From positions 620,001-684,000 of the forward strand of contig CP131612.1 of assembly GCA_030686115.1 (NCBI GenBank): a stretch of DNA of 64,000 bases, given 5' to 3'. The notes under the pieces are model-generated. The model did no database searches. It had not been told where the DNA came from and worked only from the letters and a program-made list of their open reading frames with translations. Shown piece after piece: positions 37,496 through 45,345 of the stretch; the first letter of the stretch is position 1, and every line of letters begins with the position of its first letter. The stretch comes from Psychrobacter cibarius. GTDB taxonomy: Bacteria > Pseudomonadota > Gammaproteobacteria > Pseudomonadales > Moraxellaceae. The position numbers and the translations under genes were made by a program.

Positions 37496-37527
37496 AAACA
37501 GAGCGGGATTTGTCGCTCTGTTTGTTT
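37496..37527 (+). terminator. Intrinsic terminator after lemA
   Basis: Perfect 10-bp stem AAACAGAGCG / CGCTCTGTTT with an 8-base loop and T-rich tail. Confidence 0.8.
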
Positions 37528-37736
37528 ACATTTTTATCGTTTAGCTTAGTTAGCCACTAGTTTGCTTAGCCACATTTTTAAAGGTATTGATGGATATAAA
37601 TGCCTATTAAATGAATATCAAATCCAAAAAGTACGATTAGCTATGTCAAATTTGGTTTCTTTGCTATGCTAATTTTTGTGAATGGTATCACGTAGATTCA
37701 CTCAGTACAGATGTCACTTGAGGTGGTATAGATTAG

Positions 37737-38915
37737 ATGAACAATTCAAAAGCAATCCTATCAGTATTACTGTTCACACTCAGCGTCAGTAGTGCGCCTG
37801 TGTTGTATGCTGCGCCTAATGAAGCCATTGATAGCACTTCAGACATGCAAAGTCGTAGTGTTGAGGATTTGGTAGTGATTGCCAAAGCGGGCGAGTCTAA
37901 TGAAGCGATCAATGACGCTGTATTGGGTAATGATGCAATCAATGATGCCATTTTAGGCAATGAGGCGATCAACCCTAATGCCGCTAATAATGAGGCAACA
38001 GTTGGGTCAACAGCCGCAAATCCTTCTCCTATACAGTCAAATGTACCCAGTGTCGATGCCGATAAGCTCATATTAAATAATCCTGTGGTTGATCAGGCTA
38101 ATATTCTAAATCCGCAAGAAAAACAGCGTCTAGAGGCGCAGCTTAGAAATATTTATCAGCAAGGTCTTGCCCAAGCAGCGGTGGTTATCGTGCCTACGAC
38201 CAATGGCGTCCCTATCTTTGACTATGCTCTACAAGTAGCTGAGAAGTGGCAGCTGGGCAATAAAGACATCGATGATGGCTTACTCATGGTAGTCGCCGTC
38301 AATGACCGTGATATGTATATTTTGACGGGTTATGGACTAGAGGGTGTCTTACCAGATGCTGCCGTCAATCGTATTATTCGTGAAGATATCACGCCGTTAT
38401 TTAAGCAAAATAACTATGGCGCTGGAATAATAGCTGGCGTTGACGCACTCAAAACGCGGCTGACTGCTGATCCTGAGGTATTGGCTCGTGCTGATGCGCA
38501 AGCAGCCGAGCGTAGTGCACAACAAGGTTCAGACGAGCTACCATCGCCCATATTTTTATTCATTATGGCAATGATATTTGGAAGCTTTATTACCAGTATT
38601 TTTGGTCGTGTATTTGGTTCTATTATTACTGCTGGTGGGTTTTTTGCGGGATCGTTAGCCTTAGGCGGTGGGTTTTTTATGACCGTTATCATGGCTATCT
38701 TCTTATGGCTATTTTTGATTTCACGAGGTGGCGGCGGTGGTGGTAAAGGTGGGTCTGGCGGCGGTCGTAGAGGCGGCGGTATGATATTCCTACCTGGTAT
38801 GGGCGGTGGCGGCGGCTCTGGCGGTGGTGGTTTTGGCGGTGGTGGTTTTGGCGGCGGTGGCTTCGGTGGTGGCGGCGGTGGTTTTGGCGGCGGCGGTGCT
38901 GGTGGCTCGTGGTAG
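37737..38915 (+). CDS. TPM-domain membrane protein with Gly-rich tail (YgcG-like)
   Basis: A 392-residue protein. A signal peptide (SVSSAPVLYAAPNEA) leads into a linker with near-repeats of the AVLGNDAIND type. A TPM (DUF477) domain occupies about residues 105-255, with VDQANILNPQEKQRLEAQL, VVIVPTTNGVPIFDYALQVAEKW and LTGYGLEGVLPDA. One or two transmembrane segments (about 268-328) and an extreme Gly-rich tail follow, ending AGGSW. TPM domains are found in thylakoid and bacterial envelope proteins with proposed phosphatase or assembly roles. The function here is unknown. Gly-rich tails are typical of the family. It forms a group with lemA and the next TPM gene. Confidence 0.92.
   Translation: MNNSKAILSVLLFTLSVSSAPVLYAAPNEAIDSTSDMQSRSVEDLVVIAKAGESNEAINDAVLGNDAINDAILGNEAINPNAANNEATVGSTAANPSPIQSNVPSVDADKLILNNPVVDQANILNPQEKQRLEAQLRNIYQQGLAQAAVVIVPTTNGVPIFDYALQVAEKWQLGNKDIDDGLLMVVAVNDRDMYILTGYGLEGVLPDAAVNRIIREDITPLFKQNNYGAGIIAGVDALKTRLTADPEVLARADAQAAERSAQQGSDELPSPIFLFIMAMIFGSFITSIFGRVFGSIITAGGFFAGSLALGGGFFMTVIMAIFLWLFLISRGGGGGGKGGSGGGRRGGGMIFLPGMGGGGGSGGGGFGGGGFGGGGFGGGGGGFGGGGAGGSW
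38725..38912 (+). repeat. Low-complexity Gly-codon tract in the TPM gene
   Basis: A tract of mostly GGN codons encoding about 60 residues of Gly with interspersed Phe, Ser and Arg, including several GGGGF units. Such tracts are prone to length change. Confidence 0.8.
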
Positions 38916-38989
38916 ACGCTTGGTAGATGCTTAAGTAAAAACGGATATTAAACGACCGTCAGCAATGACGTATTTGAGGAAATAGTAAA

Positions 38990-39514
38990 ATGTCAGAAAA
39001 CAACGCGTCAAATCCCAGTTTTGTCCGCTGGTGGCGTCAAGTCTTATTTATTCCTATATTGCATAGTAAATGGTTAACAGCAGCAGCCAAAGCACGTTTG
39101 ACAGACGAGGTGACCCGTGCAGAGCGAGGGCATCGGGGTGAGGTGTTTTTGATTGTAGAAAACCATCTGCCGATTCAAGAGGCGTACTATATTGGCTGTC
39201 GCGAACGTGCGATTGAGCTGTTTAGTGAGTATCGAGTTTGGGATACTGAAGAGAATACGGGCGTCTTGGTGTATGTCAATATTTGCGAGCACCAGTTAGA
39301 GATCGTAGCTGATCGTGGTATCAGTGCTCATGTCAGCCCCACCGTTTGGCGGGCGATGTGTGACAAGGCCGTGTCAGGTATTGCCAATCAAAAAACCGAA
39401 GAAAGCTTGGCTGAATTGTTAGATGAAGTTGGGCAAGTGCTGCGTCAGTATTATCATTTGGAGCAGGATCCAGCGGGTAACGAGTTGTCTGATACTGTGG
39501 TGTTTTTGAAGTAA
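38990..39514 (+). CDS. Second, soluble TPM-domain protein
   Basis: A 174-residue protein without signal peptide or clear transmembrane segment. It contains a diverged TPM domain: LTDEVTRAERGHRGEVFLIVEN, then GCRERAIELFSEYRVWDTEENTGVLVYVNI and IVADRGISAHVSPTVW. The pattern matches short TPM proteins that often follow the larger membrane-bound TPM gene. It may act on the cytoplasmic side as its partner. GAGGAAA lies upstream of the ATG. It begins 75 bases after the large TPM gene, with no terminator between, so they are likely one operon. Confidence 0.88.
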   Translation: MSENNASNPSFVRWWRQVLFIPILHSKWLTAAAKARLTDEVTRAERGHRGEVFLIVENHLPIQEAYYIGCRERAIELFSEYRVWDTEENTGVLVYVNICEHQLEIVADRGISAHVSPTVWRAMCDKAVSGIANQKTEESLAELLDEVGQVLRQYYHLEQDPAGNELSDTVVFLK

Positions 39515-39665
39515 CGTAGATGAGGGAATCTGATGGCTTGTTATTTTGCTAGCATCGTGTTCTTTTATAGGGTTTCGGCATTAATTACAATATAATAGTG
39601 CCTCTAGAAATCGAGGGTGACTGATATATTGCTCAAGCGTCTATACAGGCTTTGCATTTATAAAG

Positions 39666-39691
39666 GCACTTCTCAAAAGCACTTCTCAAAA
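39666..39691 (+). repeat. 13-bp tandem repeat (two copies)
   Basis: GCACTTCTCAAAA occurs twice in a row about 35 bases before the deaminase gene, followed by a diverged third copy. Confidence 0.6.
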
Positions 39692-39725
39692 GTACTCTAC
39701 TACAAAAAGCCGTCACTGGAATCCT

Positions 39726-40724
39726 ATGATTGATTTAATAAAGAAATTACCAAAAGCTGAGCTGCATTTACATATTGAAGGCTCACTAGAACCTGAGCTG
39801 ATGTTTAGATTGGCAAAAAAGAACCAGATAGAGATTCCTTATAAAAATATAGAAGATGTGCGCAACGCCTACAACTTCACCAACTTGCAAACCTTTTTAG
39901 ATATCTACTATGCAGGCGCAAATGTCCTGATCACTAAAGACGATTTTTATGATTTAACGTGGGAATATATACTTAAGTGTGTTGAAGATAACGTCATTCA
40001 CACAGAGATATTTTTTGACCCGCAGACGCATACTGAACGAGGTATACCTTTTGAAGTGGTGATAACAGGCATCAAAGAAGCGCTTGCAGATGCCAAAGAA
40101 AAATATGGTATCACCTCTTGTATTATCATGTGTTTCCTAAGGCATTTATCACAAGAAGAAGCGTTTGAGACCTTAGAGCAAGCACTGGTATTCAAAGATG
40201 ACATCATCGCTGTCGGTCTTGATTCGTCAGAGCTGGGCAATCCACCATCAAAATTCAAAGATGTCTTCAAAAAAGCTAAAGAAGCAGGTTTTAAGCTGGT
40301 CGCCCATGCTGGTGAAGAGGCAGATTTTTCGTACATTTACGAAGCACTGGACTTATTAAATATCAATAGAATTGATCATGGTGTGCAATCGATAAAAAGC
40401 CCAGAGTTGATGCAAAGACTGAAGGATGAGCAAATGCCGCTGACCGTTTGCCCGAACTCAAATATTGAGCTGAAAGTCTTTAATAATTACAAAGAACACA
40501 ATATCAAAGAGCTGCTAGATTATGGTCTAAATATCACCATAAACTCAGATGACCCAGCCTATTTCAAAGGTTATATGAATCAAAACTTTATAAATATATG
40601 CGAAAATTTACCGCTAACAGAAGATGATGTTGTTACTTTGGTAAAGAACTCCTTTAATGCCTCATTTATTAGTGATGAATTAAAAGCAGCATATTTGGCG
40701 AAAGTTGATCTGGCACTAAAGTAA
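39726..40724 (+). CDS. Adenosine deaminase family protein (probably adenine deaminase)
   Basis: A 332-residue cytoplasmic zinc hydrolase of the adenosine-deaminase family. Metal and catalytic motifs are intact: ELHLHIEGS (residues 13-21), HAGEE near 197-201 (catalytic Glu), DHGVQ near 219 and the SDDPAYF metal-Asp motif near 276. Several bacterial enzymes of this form act on adenine rather than adenosine, and I cannot separate the two by sight. The active site is complete. The gene is more AT-rich in codon use than its neighbours (many AAA, ATA and AAT codons). It stands alone with a strong terminator behind it. Confidence 0.9.
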   Translation: MIDLIKKLPKAELHLHIEGSLEPELMFRLAKKNQIEIPYKNIEDVRNAYNFTNLQTFLDIYYAGANVLITKDDFYDLTWEYILKCVEDNVIHTEIFFDPQTHTERGIPFEVVITGIKEALADAKEKYGITSCIIMCFLRHLSQEEAFETLEQALVFKDDIIAVGLDSSELGNPPSKFKDVFKKAKEAGFKLVAHAGEEADFSYIYEALDLLNINRIDHGVQSIKSPELMQRLKDEQMPLTVCPNSNIELKVFNNYKEHNIKELLDYGLNITINSDDPAYFKGYMNQNFINICENLPLTEDDVVTLVKNSFNASFISDELKAAYLAKVDLALK

Positions 40725-40752
40725 ATCAACTATGATTATGTTTTAGTATCCA

Positions 40753-40792
40753 AGGCTTAACGGTTGATATCAATCGTTAAGCCTTTTCTTTT
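40753..40792 (+). terminator. Intrinsic terminator after the deaminase gene
   Basis: A long near-perfect hairpin, AGGCTTAACGGTTGAT pairing with ATCAATCGTTAAGCCT, followed by T-rich sequence. Confidence 0.9.
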
Positions 40793-40852
40793 TTACACGG
40801 TATGCTTTTTAGGTTGAAGTAACTTATGTTCAGGCGACTTAAGTTCAAGCGA

Positions 40853-41653
40853 CTAGAGCGCAGTGATTTTCTGGATTAATAACGGCATAATCACACCAGC
40901 TTTTTCTGCTAAGGTGATATCCACAATAGTATTCGGCGTTGGATTGGGATTTATCTCAATAATTTTGGCACCATTTTGTTTCGCTAACTGTGCGAGTCCA
41001 GCGGCAGGATAGACGAAACTGGAGGTGCCAATGCTGATAAATACCTCGCAATTCGCCGCCGCATCTTCTGCTGTTTGCCATGCTTGTACTGGTAATGCTT
41101 CGCCAAACCAAACGATATCTGGTCTGATATAGCCATCGCAATGGCGACAGGTCATCAGTGTGTCATCAAAATTGATTGTATCCTCGCTATGATACGAACC
41201 CCTCGATTGACTTTGGCAGGCTGTCTCACATTGACTACAGCGGTTATGCCACAGATTGCCATGCAAATGAGTTGCCTTACTGCCAGCTTGCTCATGTAAA
41301 TCATCAACATTTTGAGTGATAAGCGTTAATGATTGATTGGACGACTGAGTATGGTATTGCCACTGCGCTAAGGCAACATGTGCAGGGTTCGGTTTTTTAT
41401 CCGCTACCAGTTGTCTGCGCCATTGATACCATGACCACACCAGTTTTGGATCACGAGTGAAAGCCTCAGGTGTCGCCAAGTCTTCCACACCATAGTTTTC
41501 CCACAAGCCTGTTTGCTTATCTCGGAAAGTTGGAATGCCACTTTCGGCTGAAATCCCTGCACCCGTTAAGATGCAAATATGCTGTTTGGATGTCAATAAT
41601 TTAGCAGCAAGTTCTACTTCTGCTATTAACGCTGGTGATAATTCTGCTAACAT
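40853..41653 (-). CDS. cobB: NAD-dependent protein deacylase (sirtuin, class III-like)
   Basis: A 266-residue sirtuin that should remove acyl groups from lysines using NAD. Motifs are intact: GAGISAESGIPTFRD (31-45), TQNVDDLHEQAG and the catalytic His in HLHGNLW. Zinc is bound by CSQC and CRHC. The Y-x-x-R motif in SWYQWRR (Tyr76, Arg79) is the mark of class III enzymes that accept succinyl or malonyl groups, so desuccinylation is likely. AAGGG lies 7 bases before the ATG. A small membrane-protein gene starts divergently 35 bases away, so the two promoters must be tightly packed or overlapping. Confidence 0.93.
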   Translation of the reverse strand: MLAELSPALIAEVELAAKLLTSKQHICILTGAGISAESGIPTFRDKQTGLWENYGVEDLATPEAFTRDPKLVWSWYQWRRQLVADKKPNPAHVALAQWQYHTQSSNQSLTLITQNVDDLHEQAGSKATHLHGNLWHNRCSQCETACQSQSRGSYHSEDTINFDDTLMTCRHCDGYIRPDIVWFGEALPVQAWQTAEDAAANCEVFISIGTSSFVYPAAGLAQLAKQNGAKIIEINPNPTPNTIVDITLAEKAGVIMPLLIQKITAL

Positions 41654-41688
41654 GAGCCAACCCTTGCTAATAATGGATATCTCTTCTA

Positions 41689-42057
41689 ATGATAGATGGA
41701 ATTTGGTGGCTTGTCATATTGTTTGCCGTTATTGCCGCTTTATGGTTGTTGGCAAAGTCACGCGGCGTAAAAGTGGGTGAGACAATTCATAATAAATCGT
41801 CTAAAAGCGTGAAAAAACCTATTAATGACGACCTGCAAAAAACCTCCGTGCTGATCAAACAGTATTTTCCTGATTATCGAGTCACACGCAAGACCAATCA
41901 CTTATTGCTCAGTAAACAAGATAGGAAAATTGCAATGATTACGATGGATAAGAAAATTGCTTCAGGTCAGCGCCTGTTGGGTAACGTGCCCGTGATTAAT
42001 TATCATCGTGTGCCCAACCGTGCCCAGCTAGCAGCTAATTTACAGCAAGCAGAATAG
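41689..42057 (+). CDS. Small membrane-anchored protein of unknown function
   Basis: A 122-residue protein. One N-terminal transmembrane helix (IWWLVILFAVIAALWLLA, residues 5-22) is followed by a basic soluble domain with QKTSVLIKQYFPDYRVTRK and LLLSKQDRKIAMITMDKKIA. The pattern suggests a single-pass inner-membrane protein with a cytoplasmic or periplasmic basic domain. I do not recognise the family. It is divergent from the sirtuin gene by 35 bases. No clear upstream ribosome binding site, only GGATAT. Confidence 0.65.
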   Translation: MIDGIWWLVILFAVIAALWLLAKSRGVKVGETIHNKSSKSVKKPINDDLQKTSVLIKQYFPDYRVTRKTNHLLLSKQDRKIAMITMDKKIASGQRLLGNVPVINYHRVPNRAQLAANLQQAE

Positions 42058-42096
42058 GCGAGTGTTATAAGCGAAATGCCTATCATATAAGAAAAC

Positions 42097-42162
42097 TATC
42101 TATCAATAGACGAGCACGCACGGCGAAATCCGCAAATATTTTGAGCGCGGAGTTGATAGATA
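42097..42162 (-). other. Stem-loop downstream of tRNA-Arg (terminator or small RNA)
   Basis: TATCTATCAA (42097-42106) and TTGATAGATA (42153-42162) are perfect 10-bp inverted copies enclosing 46 bases. On the minus strand the structure starts 58 bases after the tRNA 3' end and is followed by GTTTTCTTA, which fits a terminator for the tRNA transcript. Confidence 0.5.
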
Positions 42163-42219
42163 TTCAAGATTTAGGGTAATACTAAGGAAGGATGACATAA
42201 ATATTGTAGATACAATGAT

Positions 42220-42296
42220 TGGTGCGCTCGGCGGGAATCGAACCCACGACCCTCGGCTTCGGAGACCGATACTCTATCCAACTGAGCTACGAGCGC
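42220..42296 (-). tRNA. tRNA-Arg (anticodon CCG)
   Basis: A complete cloverleaf of 77 bases with CCA encoded. The 7-bp acceptor stem pairs GCGCTCG with CGAGCGC. The D-loop carries TAGCTCAGTTGG and the T-arm GGGTTCGATTCCC. The anticodon loop CTCCGAA gives anticodon CCG, decoding CGG arginine codons. The gene stands alone, with a stem-loop downstream. Confidence 0.97.
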
Positions 42297-42651
42297 ATAA
42301 CAATGGCATACGGTATTATCAACATCATGCCTAAACGAGCGTTATGAGCAGTAAAGATGTCGAAAAATAAAGACCGCTTAGTCTAACAAATAAAATCCAT
42401 AAAGCCAATGAATGAACACAGTGATTGATGTTTTTTAAGAAAAAACAGGATAGTCATTAAACAGGCATGGCAATCTACCTGCCTTTTCCCTTATAATGAC
42501 AGGGAGAATTCATATTTATAATCACCGATTACAAGTGTGCTAGTACGCGGGCTGGCTGTTTGCTATTGATAACTATTTGGTTGTCAAAGGAGGACAAGCA
42601 GAATGTCTGAGCCGTATGAGCCTTTGTATATGTAATAAGAGAACGTGACGA
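42297..42651. other. Divergent spacer between tRNA-Arg and the cytochrome gene
   Basis: 355 bases without a supported gene. It must contain the tRNA promoter (minus) and the cytochrome promoter (plus). I see no convincing repeat or RNA motif. Confidence 0.5.
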
Positions 42652-43284
42652 ATGAGAAAAGTAGTTATGTTATCGGCAGCTGCCATTCTAGGAATCGCTA
42701 GTATCGCGGTGAGCCAAGCTGAAAGTGTTGTAGACACTCCTGTAACTGTTTCTGATGTAGCAGCAGCGCAGGAAGTGGTAGCAAATGCGCCTGAGCAGTT
42801 GGGTGATGATACCCAAGCTGCTGCAGATACGACTGATGGCGAGGCACCTGCCGCAGAAACTGCTGCTGCCGCACCTGCGGTTGATGAAGAGCCTATTCCG
42901 CAAGATACGCCGCAAGTGCAAAAGCTGATTGCTTTGTATCCTAACTTAATTGCTCGCATTCAGCCAGTTGCTAAAGTGTGCTTTGAAGATGATGAAGTTT
43001 GTGATGTGACGGCACGTGCCGCTGGCCCAGCAGCGGGTGATGGTCCTCGTGATGGCAAAGCAGTATACAATGCCGTATGTCAGACTTGTCATGCTGCAGG
43101 TCTACTTGGCTCACCAATCTTAGGTGACGCTGGTGCATGGGGACCACGTATCTCCAAGGGTAAAGAAACATTATATACTCATGCTATCAATGGTTTTAAC
43201 GCCATGCCTGCTAAAGGTGGTGCTGATATCCCTGATGAGGAAGTTCAAAACGCTGTCGATTATATGGTTGGTGAAGCAAGCTAA
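42652..43284 (+). CDS. Cytochrome c5-like monoheme cytochrome with Ala/Pro linker
   Basis: A 210-residue exported c-type cytochrome. The signal peptide ends near ISQAES-like residues 20-24 (AVSQAES). A linker rich in Ala, Asp, Glu and Pro (about 30-85) follows. The heme-binding motif CQTCH occupies residues 143-147, and the axial Met lies in AMPAKGG near 185. The GAWGPRI and MPAKGGADIPDEEVQNAVDYM features fit the cytochrome c5 group, periplasmic electron carriers to terminal oxidases. The N-terminal 100 residues may be a membrane tether or partner-binding region. It is terminated by a strong hairpin. Confidence 0.93.
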   Translation: MRKVVMLSAAAILGIASIAVSQAESVVDTPVTVSDVAAAQEVVANAPEQLGDDTQAAADTTDGEAPAAETAAAAPAVDEEPIPQDTPQVQKLIALYPNLIARIQPVAKVCFEDDEVCDVTARAAGPAAGDGPRDGKAVYNAVCQTCHAAGLLGSPILGDAGAWGPRISKGKETLYTHAINGFNAMPAKGGADIPDEEVQNAVDYMVGEAS

Positions 43285-43329
43285 TTGTATTGAATATCTG
43301 GCTAAGCCTTTTACCCTATATATCAGTGG

Positions 43330-43366
43330 AGCGCCTATTTCATTAAATGAGATAGGCGCTTTTTTA
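43330..43366 (+). terminator. Intrinsic terminator after the cytochrome c5-like gene
   Basis: AGCGCCTATTTCATT pairs with AATGAGATAGGCGCT (one G-U pair), followed by six T. Confidence 0.9.
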
Positions 43367-43516
43367 ATGATGAGTATTATCAATACGGTACTTCTAAGGC
43401 ATTACAGTTGAAATTCACCAACACTAGCCTCACTTTATGACACTACACAGTCTCTTCTGTCTATTCATATTCTAAAAACGATTTTACATAAATTTATAAC
43501 CAATAAAGAGGTTTTC

Positions 43517-44479
43517 ATGTCTGAGGTACCAGCACTTGCTATCCAGAATTTATCCAAAACCTATAGCAATGGGTTTTCGGCACTCAAAGATGTCAGTTTA
43601 ACCGTCCCGCAAGGAGGTTTTTTTGCGTTGCTGGGGCCAAATGGTGCTGGTAAATCAACAATGATTGGTATTATTAGCTCGCTTTTTAAACCAACCACTG
43701 GCAGCGTAAAGATATTTGGCACCGACTTACTAGAGAATCCGTCTGTTGCTAAACAGTATCTTGGTATCGTCCCACAAGAGTTTAATTTTAATATGTTCGA
43801 AAAAGTCGAAGATATTTTGATTACACAGGCCGGTTACTTTGGCATTCCTGCCAAAGAAGCACGCCCACGGGCAAAACGATTATTAATGGCGCTAGGTCTG
43901 TGGGACAAGCGCAATAGCAAGTCACGTGAGCTATCAGGTGGTATGAAGCGCCGGTTGATGATTGCAAGGGCGCTGATTCATAAGCCAAAATTATTGATTT
44001 TGGATGAGCCAACCGCTGGGGTAGATATCGAGTTACGCCGCTCTATGTGGGAGTTTATGCAGCAGATTAATATCGAAGAAAACACCACGATTATTCTGAC
44101 GACTCATTATCTTGAAGAAGCGGAGCAGCTGTGCAAACGCATTGCGATTTTGGATCATGGTCAGATTCGTATTAATACCGAGATGAAGGATTTGCTAGCG
44201 CAGCTATCGGTTGAGACTTTTGTTTTTGATTTGGAGACACCGCTTACGCGTCAATTGGTTTTGGCAGGAGTGACAGACACATCGCAGCCTGATGATCAGA
44301 CGCTTGAAGTCACACTGACTGAAGGCGAATCGTTAAATGGTGTTTTTGACCAGTTATCTGAGCAAGGTATCACGGTAGCCAGTATGCGTAATAAAGCCAA
44401 TCGACTAGAAGAGCTATTTATGCGTCTAGTAGACAAAAATATCCAAAGTGCAGACAGCATGAAGGAGGCAGGATTGTGA
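43517..44479 (+). CDS. ABC-2 type exporter, ATP-binding protein
   Basis: A 320-residue cytoplasmic ATPase. Walker A GPNGAGKST lies near residues 40-48, the signature LSGGMKRR near 139-146, Walker B LLILDEPTAG near 157-166 and the H-loop in TTHYLEEAE. The GVDIELRRSMWEFM stretch and C-terminal half resemble YadG/DrrA-like ATPases that drive two-gene ABC-2 exporters. GAGG precedes the ATG. The permease gene overlaps its stop by 4 bases. The exported substrate is unknown: ABC-2 pairs of this form are linked to drugs, polysaccharides or lipids. Confidence 0.95.
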   Translation: MSEVPALAIQNLSKTYSNGFSALKDVSLTVPQGGFFALLGPNGAGKSTMIGIISSLFKPTTGSVKIFGTDLLENPSVAKQYLGIVPQEFNFNMFEKVEDILITQAGYFGIPAKEARPRAKRLLMALGLWDKRNSKSRELSGGMKRRLMIARALIHKPKLLILDEPTAGVDIELRRSMWEFMQQINIEENTTIILTTHYLEEAEQLCKRIAILDHGQIRINTEMKDLLAQLSVETFVFDLETPLTRQLVLAGVTDTSQPDDQTLEVTLTEGESLNGVFDQLSEQGITVASMRNKANRLEELFMRLVDKNIQSADSMKEAGL

Positions 44480-45282
44480 GTCAAGAAATGATAGATCCTA
44501 ATAAAACCATGTCATGGAATAAAAAGTGGATTGCTTTTCGCACCATTTTGTTAAAAGAGGTTCGCCGAATTCTGCGTATTTGGCCACAGACCTTGCTGCC
44601 ACCAGTTATTACGATGAGTCTCTATTTTGTCATCTTCGGTAAGATGATTGGATCGCGTGTGGGTGAAATGGGCGGCGTACCATATATGCAGTTTATCGTG
44701 CCTGGTCTCATTATGATGTCGATTATTACCAACAGTTACTCCAATGTGGTTTCGAGCTTCTTTAGTGCCAAATTCACCTCCAGTATCGAGGAGCTGTTGG
44801 TTTCTCCTGTATCCAAACATGCGATTTTGATGGGTTATATCAGTGGTGGTATCTTTCGTGGACTGGCCATTGGTATCATCGTCTCAATAGTCGCACTATT
44901 CTTTACTGATCTTGGCATTGAGCATTTATTTGTGACGGTATTTACGGTACTGGGTACGTCTATCTTATTTTCACTTGGTGGCTTTATAAACGCCGTGTTT
45001 GCTCGCTCATTTGATGATATCTCTATCATTCCAAGTTTTGTGCTTACGCCATTGACATATCTTGGTGGTGTGTTTTACTCGATGGAAAACTTGTCACCAT
45101 TTTGGCAAAATATCTCGCTATTAAATCCTATCGTTTATATGGTGAACTCGTTCCGTTACGGTATTCTCGGTTATTCTGATGTGAATGTCTGGTATTCAAT
45201 GGCCGCTATTTTTGTCTTCTGTACGGTATTCTATACCATCGCCTATCGTTTACTCAGTAATGGCTCACGTGTGCGCTTGTAG
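44476..45282 (+). CDS. ABC-2 type exporter, permease protein
   Basis: A 268-residue inner-membrane permease with six hydrophobic segments. Features of the YadH/ABC-2 class include KEVRRILRIWPQTLLPPVI at the N-terminus, SFFSAKFTSSIEELLVSPVS near 95-114 and LTPLTYLGGVFYSME near 188-202. The GTG start at 44476 overlaps the stop codon of the ATPase gene (GTGA) and is preceded by AAGGAGG, a textbook site. The two genes therefore form a translationally coupled exporter. A terminator lies 38 bases downstream. Confidence 0.95.
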   Translation: MSQEMIDPNKTMSWNKKWIAFRTILLKEVRRILRIWPQTLLPPVITMSLYFVIFGKMIGSRVGEMGGVPYMQFIVPGLIMMSIITNSYSNVVSSFFSAKFTSSIEELLVSPVSKHAILMGYISGGIFRGLAIGIIVSIVALFFTDLGIEHLFVTVFTVLGTSILFSLGGFINAVFARSFDDISIIPSFVLTPLTYLGGVFYSMENLSPFWQNISLLNPIVYMVNSFRYGILGYSDVNVWYSMAAIFVFCTVFYTIAYRLLSNGSRVRL

Positions 45283-45320
45283 ATTAGTTTGTAAAATGTA
45301 GCTTGTCACCTTATTATAAG

Positions 45321-45345
45321 AGTCCAACATTGTTGGGCTTTTTTT
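45321..45345 (+). terminator. Intrinsic terminator of the ABC-2 exporter, abutting the next start codon
   Basis: AGTCCAAC-3 nt-GTTGGGCT (one G-U pair) is followed by seven or eight T. The first ATG of the next gene is the base after the T run, leaving almost no room for a separate promoter. Confidence 0.8.

Noticed and set aside
42220..42296. tRNA-Arg as an integration site of a genomic island
   Set aside because: No integrase and no repeat of the tRNA 3' end was seen nearby. The flanking genes look ordinary.
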